Origin: Pseudomonas sp. MWU13-2100
GTDB lineage: Bacteria > Pseudomonadota > Gammaproteobacteria > Pseudomonadales > Pseudomonadaceae
Reading direction: 5' to 3'
NCBI RefSeq assembly: GCF_023242365.1
Contig: NZ_JALLIX010000010.1
Coordinates: forward strand, 95,860 to 159,859
DNA: 64,000 bases
How positions within the stretch are numbered: position 1 is the stretch's first letter; every line of letters begins with the position of its first letter. Shown in pieces: positions 1-7,606 of the stretch. The translations under genes and the position numbers were made by a program. A model generated the notes under the pieces. That model was not told where the DNA came from, searched no databases, and saw nothing but the letters and a program-made list of their open reading frames with translations.

Positions 1-2
1 GC

Positions 3-242
3 CTGGTGGAAGTGGTGGAACGATTGGCGCGTAAATCGCTGCTGTCGGTGGAGCAGGGCAATGGCATGACACGTTACCGGCTGCTCAACACCACCCGCGC
101 TTTCGCTCTGGATAAGCTGGAACACAGTGGATTGCTGCGGGCCTTTGAAATGCGCTATGCCCGCTACGTCAGCCCGGCCCGCTGGACGTCAGGCGTTCCT
201 GTGTCGCTGCAACTCGTCGAGCAACTGGCGGACTTTGGATAG
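3..242 (+). pseudogene. 3' fragment of a winged-helix/ATPase regulator, truncated
   Basis: The reading frame enters from the left edge. The segment from about 3 to 170 resembles the region after the ATPase core of the intact regulator on the opposite strand at 189-3032: both have a K-S-L-L-x-V stretch followed by Y-R-L-L-[ND]-T-T-R-[AS]-[FY]-A-L-[DE]-K-L. After about position 170 the resemblance stops, and the frame runs into the end of the convergent gene and terminates at 242, overlapping it by 54 nt. The long TPR-like C-terminal half of the family is missing. I read this as a paralogue cut off by a rearrangement. It could instead be a short functional protein, because its 5' part lies outside the window. 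Confidence 0.5.
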
Positions 243-3032
243 GTCCGGTGTGGCAAAGCCTTCGGTGAAACGCGCGTAGATCGGTGCGAGCAGGTCATGT
301 GCTTGCTGGAAGTGGCCCTGGCGCTGCCAAAGTTGTGCCAGTGAGGTGGCACTGCGCAACTCCCAGGCCAGGGCGCCCTGGGCTTTTGCCACGGCCAGCG
401 CCTTGAGCAGAACCGTCTCGGCCGCGCTCGCGCTGTTTGCGGTCAGCAGTCGATTGGCCCTGGCCCGAAGGATTTCCGCCGTACTCCAGCCGGCCATGCC
501 GGTTTCGGCCCGCTCCAGCAAGGCATCATCGACGTAGCCAGTGTCCAGCGTCACCATGATGTCCTTGATCAGCCCGCTGCCGGCCGGCGGCGACGCGTAC
601 TCCGCGGCACCATCGATCACCTGGGCATAGCGCCGGGCCCAGGTGTAGAACAGCAGCACCGAGTGCTTCTGTGCTTGCTCCAGCAGCAGGCGCAAGAGTT
701 CACGGGCGGTCCCGGTGTCGCCGTTGTAGTGGGCGATCAGGCAGCCGGACAACGCCAGGGTGTAGCAGATGGAGGTGCCGTGGTTGATCTGGATCGCGAT
801 ATCCAGGGCCTGGCGAGCCGTGTGCCAGGCTTTTTCCGGATGGCCTTGCAGCCATAGGATCCGCGCCAGGATCGTCAGGGCGGCGACGCTCTGGTCGTAC
901 TGCACGCCAAAGCCGCGGGTGAAACGATTGAGGTGGCCGCTCTGGGCCATGCGCTGGATGACTTGCTCGGCATTCTCCCGCGCTTGTGGCTGATCCCCGG
1001 CAAAGTGCAGGGCCAGCACCCGCAAGCGATGTGTGCTGAGGGACATCGCGGCGGCGCCGTTGTCGAGCAGGCCCAATCGGTCGAACTGCTGGCTTTGCTC
1101 CAGGGCCAGTTGGTAGTTACCGCAACTGAGATTGACCGCCATATGCCCGGATACCGCGCGGAGCTGACCGGCCACATCGGCACAGCGTTCGGCCAGGGCC
1201 CGGGCGCTCACGAAGGCCTCGATCGTTTCGGCGGTGCCGCCCTGGGCGTGGTAGCAGGAACTGCCGAGGGCGAGCTTGAGGGCCATGGTCAAGCGAGGGC
1301 AGGGTTGCGCAGCGTCTTCCAGTCGGGCCAGAGCCTTGCGTACATACCCGCCGTGTTCCTTGAGTAGCGACAGTTCCTGCCACAGCGGCGTCGAGGCGGC
1401 TGTCAACCGGATCGCCAACAAAGGCGGGCCGTCACCCTTCAAGCCCCAGTCGAGCGCGGCGCGGATGTCTTCCAGGCCTCGGGCGTAACGTTCGATCCAT
1501 AGCTCGGACGGGGTCAGCTCCCAGTCGTCTTGAGCCTGGTGCATCAAGGCCAGGCAACGTTCGGCGTGACGTTCGCGGATCTCTGCCAGCTCGGTGACCT
1601 GGTCGAGCTTTTCCAGGGCGTAGCTGCGGGTGGTGTCCAGCAGGCGATAAAACACCTCCTCGTCGCCGACTTCCACGTTCAGCAAGGACTTGGCCACCAG
1701 TTGGGTGATCGAGGTAAAAACCAGCTCGGGGGCGATGTGTTCGCCGACGATCACCGCCGCCGCCGACGCCAGGGTGAATCCTCCCCGGAAGATGCCCAGC
1801 CGGCGCAGACAGGCCTGCTCGCAGGCATTGAGCAGCTCGAAGCTCCAGTCCAGCGTGGCACGCAAGGTCTGATGGCGGCCCAGTGTCATAGGGGAACCCT
1901 GGGTCAGCAGGCGAAAACTGCCCTGTAGTTGCGTCAGCAATCCCTCAAGCCCCAGGTTGGCCACCTGCGCCGCCGCCAGCTCGATCGCCAAGGGAATACC
2001 GTCCAGGCGCCGGCAGACTTCAATCGCCAAGGGCAGCTCGTGGTCGGCCAATTCAAAACTGTCGTGGCTGGCCATCGCCCGTTCGACGAACAATTGCAAA
2101 GCCGAAAAGCCCAAGGCCTGAGTGCGGTTGAGCACGGCGATGGGCGGTGGGCAGTCCAGCGACTCCAGACGTTGTACGAATTCGCCTTCGGCCCGCAGGC
2201 TCTCGCGGCTGGTGGCCAGGATATGCACCTGTGGCGCCGCACGCAGGATGCTTTCGCAGAGCAACGCGATGGCATCAACCAGGTGTTCGCAGTTGTCGAT
2301 GACCAGCAGCATCTGCCGCTCGCGCAGGCACGTTGCCAGGCAGTTCATCGGCTCGCCGTCATGCAGCGCCAGGTCCAGTAGCGTTGCCAGATGAGCGGTG
2401 ATCATCCGGGGATCATGGATCGGGGCCAGGTCCAACAGTCGGATGCCGTCACGGTAGTGACCGATCAGTTGTTCGGCAACGCGCAGCGCCACGGTGGTCT
2501 TGCCGATGCCGCCTGGGCCGACCAGGGTGATGAAGCGCTGGCCGGGCAGTTGTGTCACGACACTGTCCAGCAGGGCGTGACGTCCGATCATACGGGTGCG
2601 GCGCACGGGCAGGTTATGGCCCACCGGCTGCTCCGAGGCGCTCCTGGGGCTTTGCTCGATGGCCTCGAGAGAGAAGGGTGCGACAAAACTGTAGCCACGC
2701 TGGGCGACCGTGATGATGTAGCGCTGGCCGGCCTGGCCGTCGCCGAGGGCTTTGCGCAGTGCGGCCATGTGCACGCGCAAATTGGTGTCTTCGACGACAC
2801 TTCTGGGCCAGACTCGGGCGATCAATTGCTGTTTGCTGACCACATTCCCGGCGTGTTCCAGCAGGATCAACAGAATGTCCATGGCGCGCCGCCCCAGGCG
2901 CAGGGGCTGATCGCCCTCCATGACCAGGCGTTGACCGGGGTAGATCCGGTAGGGACCGAAATGCACGGCCTGTTCGGGGGAAAGGGTCAACGGGTCACTC
3001 CTGCTCGCCTCTGTCACGCGGTATTCGGGCAT
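189..3032 (-). CDS. Winged-helix transcriptional regulator with NB-ARC-like ATPase and TPR-like region
   Basis: This 947-aa protein begins with an OmpR-type winged-helix DNA-binding domain (about residues 22-118, including the basic L-R-K-A-L-G-D recognition segment and the Q-R-G-Y-S-F wing). A STAND-type ATPase follows, with P-loop G-P-G-G-I-G-K-T at 172-179 and Walker B L-L-V-I-D-N-C-E-H. The rest is a long helical region consistent with TPR-like repeats. Proteins with this layout are known as putative ATP-dependent activators; the ligand is unknown here. The gene stands alone and is transcribed away from the flavodoxin gene. The shared 23-bp element at 3188-3210 lies about 155 nt upstream of its start, so it could share that control. 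Confidence 0.9.
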   Translation of the reverse strand: MPEYRVTEASRSDPLTLSPEQAVHFGPYRIYPGQRLVMEGDQPLRLGRRAMDILLILLEHAGNVVSKQQLIARVWPRSVVEDTNLRVHMAALRKALGDGQAGQRYIITVAQRGYSFVAPFSLEAIEQSPRSASEQPVGHNLPVRRTRMIGRHALLDSVVTQLPGQRFITLVGPGGIGKTTVALRVAEQLIGHYRDGIRLLDLAPIHDPRMITAHLATLLDLALHDGEPMNCLATCLRERQMLLVIDNCEHLVDAIALLCESILRAAPQVHILATSRESLRAEGEFVQRLESLDCPPPIAVLNRTQALGFSALQLFVERAMASHDSFELADHELPLAIEVCRRLDGIPLAIELAAAQVANLGLEGLLTQLQGSFRLLTQGSPMTLGRHQTLRATLDWSFELLNACEQACLRRLGIFRGGFTLASAAAVIVGEHIAPELVFTSITQLVAKSLLNVEVGDEEVFYRLLDTTRSYALEKLDQVTELAEIRERHAERCLALMHQAQDDWELTPSELWIERYARGLEDIRAALDWGLKGDGPPLLAIRLTAASTPLWQELSLLKEHGGYVRKALARLEDAAQPCPRLTMALKLALGSSCYHAQGGTAETIEAFVSARALAERCADVAGQLRAVSGHMAVNLSCGNYQLALEQSQQFDRLGLLDNGAAAMSLSTHRLRVLALHFAGDQPQARENAEQVIQRMAQSGHLNRFTRGFGVQYDQSVAALTILARILWLQGHPEKAWHTARQALDIAIQINHGTSICYTLALSGCLIAHYNGDTGTARELLRLLLEQAQKHSVLLFYTWARRYAQVIDGAAEYASPPAGSGLIKDIMVTLDTGYVDDALLERAETGMAGWSTAEILRARANRLLTANSASAAETVLLKALAVAKAQGALAWELRSATSLAQLWQRQGHFQQAHDLLAPIYARFTEGFATPDLSKVRQLLDELQRHRNA

Positions 3033-3187
3033 GTTCCGTAGATTTTTTGCTCAGCGCAACGCACTGGCCGAACGACTATCCGTGTGCGCAACCGCCCCGG
3101 TGTCTTGCGCCGCGTGCGCAAGCGCCGTGTTTGCGGGGGGGCGGCACCGACAGAGAGGGGCGCGGGATATTTTGGTACCGCATTGAA

Positions 3188-3210
3188 AATTAACAACGTT
3201 TAACTCGCCC
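3188..3210 (+). promoter_or_regulatory. Copy 1 of a 23-bp element upstream of the flavodoxin gene
   Basis: The element reads AATTAACAACGTTTAACTCG followed by CCC. Its exact reverse complement is at 4557-4579. Copy 1 ends 108 nt before the flavodoxin start. Relative to transcription, both copies face the same way in front of their own gene, as expected for an operator or activator site. It contains the palindromic core AACGTT. The binding protein is inferred to be the adjacent AraC regulator. Confidence 0.6.
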
Positions 3211-3318
3211 CGCATCCGGTCTACGCCCAAAAATCCAATCCTTCAAGTCCATCAACCGAAGGCAATGCTTTTCGTGCTTCGTGTCGCAAAAGGATGAACA
3301 CTTCTGGAGGATGCCGGA

Positions 3319-3888
3319 ATGAGCAATGTGGTGGTGGTCTATCACAGTGGCTACGGCCATACCCGGGCCATGGCCGAGGCCGTGGCCCGGGGGGTCGAAC
3401 GGCACCTGGGCAGTGTCTGCCGTCTGATTCCGGTCGAGGAAGTGGACGAGCGCTGGGAATGCCTGCACCAGGCCGATGCAATCATTTTTGGTGCCCCGAC
3501 CTATATGGGCAGCGCCTCGGCGGCCTTCAAAGGATTCATGGAATCCACCGCCTCGTTCTACCTGGCCCAACCCTGGCGAGACAAACTCGCCGCCGGCTTC
3601 ACCAATTCCGGCAGCCTGTGTGGCGACAAACTCAACACCTTGCTGCAGATGGCCGTCTTCGCCGCGCAGCATTCGATGATCTGGGTCGGTCTCGATCTGC
3701 TGCCGGCACGTTCCGGCATTGGTGTGTTCGATGGGCAGCTGAATCGTCTTGGCAGCTCCCTGGGGGCCATGGCCCAGTCGAACGTCGATCTGCCTCCCGA
3801 CCACGCCCCGCCTCCCGAAGATCGCAACACCGCCGCGCACCTGGGGGAGCGGGTTGCGCGCCTGGCCGAACGGCTGGGCCATCCATAG
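3319..3888 (+). CDS. Flavodoxin / WrbA-like NAD(P)H-dependent FMN oxidoreductase family protein
   Basis: This 189-aa protein has a flavodoxin-like fold. It shows beta1-loop V-V-V-Y-H-S-G-Y-G-H-T (about residues 4-14, FMN phosphate binding) and a G-A-P-T-Y-M-G segment near residue 58, which contacts the isoalloxazine in WrbA-type proteins. The length is normal for the family. The ATG is preceded by a good Shine-Dalgarno (CTGGAGG, about 6 nt upstream). The gene converges with the AraC regulator at 3967-4440, and both carry the same 23-bp element upstream, so regulation by that protein is likely. A role in quinone or electrophile stress is typical of relatives but is not shown by the sequence. 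Confidence 0.9.
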   Translation: MSNVVVVYHSGYGHTRAMAEAVARGVERHLGSVCRLIPVEEVDERWECLHQADAIIFGAPTYMGSASAAFKGFMESTASFYLAQPWRDKLAAGFTNSGSLCGDKLNTLLQMAVFAAQHSMIWVGLDLLPARSGIGVFDGQLNRLGSSLGAMAQSNVDLPPDHAPPPEDRNTAAHLGERVARLAERLGHP

Positions 3889-3966
3889 AGCGCTTGAGAC
3901 GGCATCAAGGCATTCTCGGAAACCGACTTCAGCGAAGACCTGAAGACGTGGCGCATTCATTGATCG

Positions 3967-4440
3967 CTACTGAGTTTGAGGTTGATCGGTGCCGAATCCT
4001 TGCTGAGCGTTGTGTCGCGCCCTGGTGTTGCTGAGGCCTGGAGTGGTACGCATTATCCGACAACGCCAGGCAAACGGATTGATGCCTTCGCTGCGGGTAA
4101 ACATGTGGCAGAAGTGCGCTTGGTCGCAGAACCCGCATTCCAGGCTGATTTGCGTCAGCGTCAGGTCGGTCTCCTGGATCAGTTGCTTGGCCCGGGCGAT
4201 GCGCTGGCAACGAATCCAGTCCTGCGGCGACAGGCCGGTGCTGCACTTGAAGGCTCTGGAGAAATGACTGCGGGACAGGGCGCAAGCCCTAGCGAGTTCG
4301 GTCACCTCCAGCGTCTCACTCAGGCCGTCGAGGATCAATTTCTTGACCAGGTTTTCCCGCCAGGGGGAGAGACCACCCAGGGTGGTTTTTCGCGCTTCAG
4401 TCACTGATGCGCGGACGGTGTTGGGCTGAACGTAGGCCAT
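3967..4440 (-). CDS. AraC-family transcriptional regulator, short form
   Basis: About 157 aa from the preferred ATG at 4440 (an upstream in-frame start at 4482 is possible). The protein is essentially a bare AraC DNA-binding domain: first HTH around L-E-V-T-E-L-A-R-A-C-A-L-S-R-S-H-F-S-R-A-F, second HTH around L-T-Q-I-S-L-E-C-G-F-C-D-Q-A-H-F. There is no room for a separate ligand-binding domain, so it may act like SoxS/MarA-type regulators, whose level rather than a ligand sets activity. Its upstream region holds copy 2 of the 23-bp element (116 nt before the start), suggesting autoregulation together with control of the convergent flavodoxin gene. Confidence 0.9.
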   Translation of the reverse strand: MAYVQPNTVRASVTEARKTTLGGLSPWRENLVKKLILDGLSETLEVTELARACALSRSHFSRAFKCSTGLSPQDWIRCQRIARAKQLIQETDLTLTQISLECGFCDQAHFCHMFTRSEGINPFAWRCRIMRTTPGLSNTRARHNAQQGFGTDQPQTQ

Positions 4441-4556
4441 CACATATATCCGTGTCGGTGGGGATGCGCTGGCGCACTGCACGCGGAGTCAGCAGCTTCC
4501 CGCTTTGGAAAACAGGTCTGCACAGAGGGCTTCATTCTTGGTCGCGGGGGACTGGC

Positions 4557-4579
4557 GGGCGAGTTAAACGTTGTTAATT
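4557..4579 (-). promoter_or_regulatory. Copy 2 of the 23-bp element, upstream of the AraC gene
   Basis: This is the exact reverse complement of 3188-3210, with all 23 bases identical. It lies 116 nt upstream of the AraC-family start at 4440, against 108 nt for copy 1 and the flavodoxin gene. Matching distance and orientation argue for a shared binding site rather than a chance repeat. The surrounding upstream sequences show no further similarity that I could see. Confidence 0.6.
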
Positions 4580-4707
4580 CCTTCGCCCGGCGAGGGCAAG
4601 AAACAACGGCAAGTCAGCACGCCGCTGCAATTGCGGCGGCGCGTTCAAGTGCAACATTGGAGGCCTATAACGGTCCTTCGCGACCGCTTTGCTCATGGGA
4701 GTGTGTG

Positions 4708-5631
4708 ATGAACCGTAGCGATCTGCGCCGTGTCGACATGAACCTGCTGGTGATTTTCGAGGCCCTGATGTTCGAAAAGAACCTGACCCGGGTGGCGGAA
4801 AAACTGTTCATGGGGCAACCGGCTGTGAGCGCGGCGTTGGGACGCCTGCGGGATTTGTTCGACGACCCGCTGCTGTTGCGCAATGGCCGCGGGATGGAGC
4901 CGACGGCGCGAGCATTGGCGATTCTCAAGGAGCTGCAACCGGCGATGGACACCATCTCGGGAGCCGTCAGCCGGGCCAAGGCCTTTGATCCGGCGACGAG
5001 CTGCGAGGTGTTTCGCATCGGCCTCTCGGACGATGCCGAGTTTGGCCTGTTTCCACCATTGTTGAGTCAGCTGCAGTTGGAGGCGCCGGGGATCGTGGTG
5101 GTGGTGCGTCGGGCCAATTACCTGTTGATGCCGGCCTTGCTGGCGTCCGGGGAAATCTCCGTGGGCGTCAGTTACACCACCGAACTGCCGGCCAATGCCA
5201 AGCGCAGGAAGCTGCGCGATATCGCCTGCAAGGTGTTGCGCGGTGACAATCGCCCCGATGCGCTGACGCTCGATGAGTACTGTCGGCGGCCCCACGCCAT
5301 GGTGTCGTTTTCCGGCGACCTGAGCGGCAACATCGATCTTGACCTGGCCAAGGTCGGCCGCACCCGGCGCGTTGTCTTGGGAGTTCCGCAATTCAGTGGT
5401 TTACGGGCGATGCTCGCCGGCACCGAAATGATCGCCACCGTGCCCGACTATGCGGCTTGCGCGTTGGTCGAAGGCTGCTCCTTGAGAGCTGAAGAACCAC
5501 CGTTTCCCATCGAAGCGGCGCAGTTGTCGATGGCCTGGAGCGGCGTGCACGACAACGACCCGGCCGAACGCTGGCTGCGTTCGCGGATCAGTCAGTACAT
5601 GTCGGAACCCTTGAACATCACAAGCGCATAG
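4708..5631 (+). CDS. LysR-family transcriptional regulator
   Basis: About 307 aa from the ATG at 4708, chosen because the LysR start (M-N-R-S-D-L-R-R-V-D-M-N-L-L) follows it directly and GGGAG lies 7 nt upstream; earlier in-frame codons add an unlikely leader. The N-terminal winged HTH is clear (V-A-E-K-L-F-M-G-Q-P-A-V-S-A-A-L-G-R-L), followed by a substrate-binding-type effector domain. The D-M-N-L-L opening resembles the NodD/SyrM-like branch of LysR proteins. No obvious target lies next to it: the AraC gene upstream is on the other strand and another LysR gene follows 122 nt downstream. The effector is unknown. Confidence 0.9.
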   Translation: MNRSDLRRVDMNLLVIFEALMFEKNLTRVAEKLFMGQPAVSAALGRLRDLFDDPLLLRNGRGMEPTARALAILKELQPAMDTISGAVSRAKAFDPATSCEVFRIGLSDDAEFGLFPPLLSQLQLEAPGIVVVVRRANYLLMPALLASGEISVGVSYTTELPANAKRRKLRDIACKVLRGDNRPDALTLDEYCRRPHAMVSFSGDLSGNIDLDLAKVGRTRRVVLGVPQFSGLRAMLAGTEMIATVPDYAACALVEGCSLRAEEPPFPIEAAQLSMAWSGVHDNDPAERWLRSRISQYMSEPLNITSA

Positions 5632-5753
5632 GACGCCGTTGCGCCGACGCCGATTTCGTCCGGACAGCAAACGCGCCATGGACATCGATTGATCAGCTGC
5701 CAGAAAGGAGAAAAGCCGCTATAACGTGGTTGACTGTCAACCAGGGCGTGACA

Positions 5754-6668
5754 ATGAACCCGTTCGAAGATATGCGTATTTTTTGCCAGGTCATGGACTC
5801 CGGCAGTTTCACCGCCGCGGCGGATCAATTGGGCCTGTCCAAGCAGTTTGTCAGCCGGCGTCTGATGCAACTGGAGGAGCGCCTGGGCGTGCGCCTGATC
5901 AATCGCTCGACCCGGCGGCTGGACATGACACCCCTGGGGCAGAGTTATTACGAGTCGGCTGTGCGTCTGCTCGGCGAAATCGAGCAAGTGGAACAGGGCA
6001 TCGCCGGCCAGACAATCGAGCCCCGTGGCACTATTCGCTTGAGCGCTCCGCTGTCGTTTGCCATGGCGCATTTGGGCGAGGTATTGCCGGCGTTTTTGCG
6101 GCGTTATCGAGACGTCACGGTTGAAGTCGATCTCAGCGACCGACCGGTAGATTTGCTCGGTGAGGGTTACGACCTGGCCTTGCGGATTGGAGTGCTGGAA
6201 GACTCGACGCTGATTGCCCGGCGTATCGGTTCCATCCAGCGGGTCTATTGCGCCAGTCCCGCTTACCTGGCCGAGCGCGGCACTCCGGCCAGACCCGAGG
6301 ATTTGCGGGGGCATGATTGCCTGCCTTACGGCCACATCCGCCAGGTGCAGTGGCGTTTCGAAGGGCAGGGCAAGCCATTGATCGTCAATGTCACGGGAAG
6401 GATGCGGGTCAACAATGGTGAGTTGCTCAAGGACGCGGCCATCGCCGGCATGGGCATTACCTATTTGCCGACCTTCATTGTCGCCTCGGCGTTGCAGGAT
6501 GGGCGGCTGGTATCGGTGCTGGATGAGTTCTGCCCTGAACCGTTGGCGTTATCAGCGGTTTATCCGCAGCATCGCCAGGGCTCTCGGCCGGTACGGGCGC
6601 TGATCGAGTTCTTGCGTGAACGACTGGATTGCAGTGTTACCCCCGGTCCAGACGCACGGCACACTTGA
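5754..6668 (+). CDS. LysR-family transcriptional regulator
   Basis: About 304 aa from the ATG at 5754 (M-N-P-F-E-D-M-R-I-F). The N-terminal HTH is typical (F-T-A-A-A-D-Q-L-G-L-S-K-Q-F-V-S-R-R-L), followed by R-L-I-N-R-S-T-R-R and a LysR substrate domain with V-D-L-L-G-E-G-Y-D-L-A-L-R-I-G. This is the pattern of the large DmlR/AaeR-like subgroup, whose members often control a neighbouring permease or dehydrogenase. No such gene is adjacent, so its targets cannot be named. The downstream Spy-like gene converges on it. Confidence 0.9.
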   Translation: MNPFEDMRIFCQVMDSGSFTAAADQLGLSKQFVSRRLMQLEERLGVRLINRSTRRLDMTPLGQSYYESAVRLLGEIEQVEQGIAGQTIEPRGTIRLSAPLSFAMAHLGEVLPAFLRRYRDVTVEVDLSDRPVDLLGEGYDLALRIGVLEDSTLIARRIGSIQRVYCASPAYLAERGTPARPEDLRGHDCLPYGHIRQVQWRFEGQGKPLIVNVTGRMRVNNGELLKDAAIAGMGITYLPTFIVASALQDGRLVSVLDEFCPEPLALSAVYPQHRQGSRPVRALIEFLRERLDCSVTPGPDARHT

Positions 6669-6723
6669 GTGCGCCCCCGGAACCGCTGGACGGCTCTGTT
6701 CGCCAAGGCACGCGCAGCACCCA

Positions 6724-7209
6724 TCAATGAAACCTGTCCGCGACTTCGCGCCGCTCCCCGCGCTCACTGCGAAACAGTTTATCGGCGGTCTTTTTCTGAT
6801 CGGCGGAAAGCGTGCCGTACAGCGCGCTGAATGAAGTGGCAAGCTTATGCAGATTGTCCGCGTGCATCTGGGCCAGCCTGGCATAGGACTGCATTGCCTC
6901 ATCGGCATTCAACGAAGGCTGCTTCTGCGCCCGCTCCAGATAGGCCTTGTCGATGACATGCGCATTGTCACGCATGGTTTTCGCATAGGCCTCCCACTGG
7001 ACGGACTGCTTGTCGGTGATCTTCAGTTTGGCGTGCAGTTCGTTGATCCGCTTTTCCACCAGGTCTTCGTATTTTTTGGCGTGACGGGCGGCCACCTGCG
7101 AGACGGCGTCAGAGCTGCTTGCCGCCATCGTCTGTGTCGAGAAAGAAGCGCTGAGGGCGGCCAGCATCAACACGGCGGGCATGCCCGCTTTGAATGCGAA
7201 GTTTTTCAT
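6724..7209 (-). CDS. Periplasmic LTXXQ-motif protein (Spy/CpxP-like)
   Basis: This 161-aa protein has a clear Sec signal peptide: basic M-K-N-F-A-F-K, a hydrophobic core, and a likely cleavage after T-M-A near residue 29. The mature part is helical, with two LTXXQ-like segments (L-K-I-T-D-K-Q near residue 62 and L-S-A-D-Q-K-K near residue 133). That matches the Spy/CpxP family of small periplasmic chaperone or stress-adaptor proteins. Length fits the family. It is monocistronic and convergent with the LysR gene. Envelope-stress function is inferred from the family only. Confidence 0.85.
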   Translation of the reverse strand: MKNFAFKAGMPAVLMLAALSASFSTQTMAASSSDAVSQVAARHAKKYEDLVEKRINELHAKLKITDKQSVQWEAYAKTMRDNAHVIDKAYLERAQKQPSLNADEAMQSYARLAQMHADNLHKLATSFSALYGTLSADQKKTADKLFRSERGERREVADRFH

Positions 7210-7398
7210 ATTCGTCTATCCGGATTAAGGGGCGGCATCTATATCTGCAACCTTACCACTAAGCGCGGCAGCGAACCGACGAACTGCCGTTGGCATGTCA
7301 TCGTTCTTTACCCGGCATTCAGGGATTTTGCTGTGCCAATGACACTTGCCCATGGCAATCAGAGCAGCCGCTAATCCGTTGCACTGGAGAACGATCAA

Positions 7399-7554
7399 AT
7401 GAAACGCACAACCCTATGGATCCTGGTACTTTCCGGCGCCCTTCTGTTGGGGGGCTGTTGGCCGTATTGGCATGATGGCGGGCACGGTGGCGGGCATGAA
7501 CATGGCCGCTACTACGACCACGAGCGAGGCGGAAGTCAGGAATATCGCAGCTAG
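7399..7554 (+). CDS. Small His/Gly-rich lipoprotein
   Basis: This 51-aa peptide starts at ATG 7399 behind a GGAGA Shine-Dalgarno. It has basic residues M-K-R, a hydrophobic stretch, and a lipobox L-L-G-G-C with Cys20 as the lipidation site. The mature 32 residues are rich in His, Gly, Tyr and charged residues (H-D-G-G-H-G-G-G-H-E-H-G), a composition that could bind metal. The gene is followed by a strong hairpin at 7561-7593. Similar tiny lipoproteins are common in Pseudomonas and mostly uncharacterised. Function unknown. Confidence 0.75.
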   Translation: MKRTTLWILVLSGALLLGGCWPYWHDGGHGGGHEHGRYYDHERGGSQEYRS

Positions 7555-7560
7555 GTCCAC

Positions 7561-7593
7561 GGCAACGGGGCGGGTAAAGCCCGCCCTGTTGCC
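7561..7593. terminator. GC-rich hairpin between convergent genes
   Basis: GGCAACGGGGCGGG pairs with CCCGCCCTGTTGCC around a TAAAG loop, with one G-T wobble. It sits 6 nt after the small lipoprotein stop and 14 nt before the stop of the convergent 532-aa gene, so it could terminate both. The T-run is weak on the plus strand. Confidence 0.6.
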
Positions 7594-7606
7594 CTTGTAG
7601 CCGGGG

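Noticed and set aside
2391..3041. Plus-strand frame of 216 codons opposite the regulator N terminus
   Set aside because: It lies wholly inside the clearly coding winged-helix/P-loop region and has no domain.
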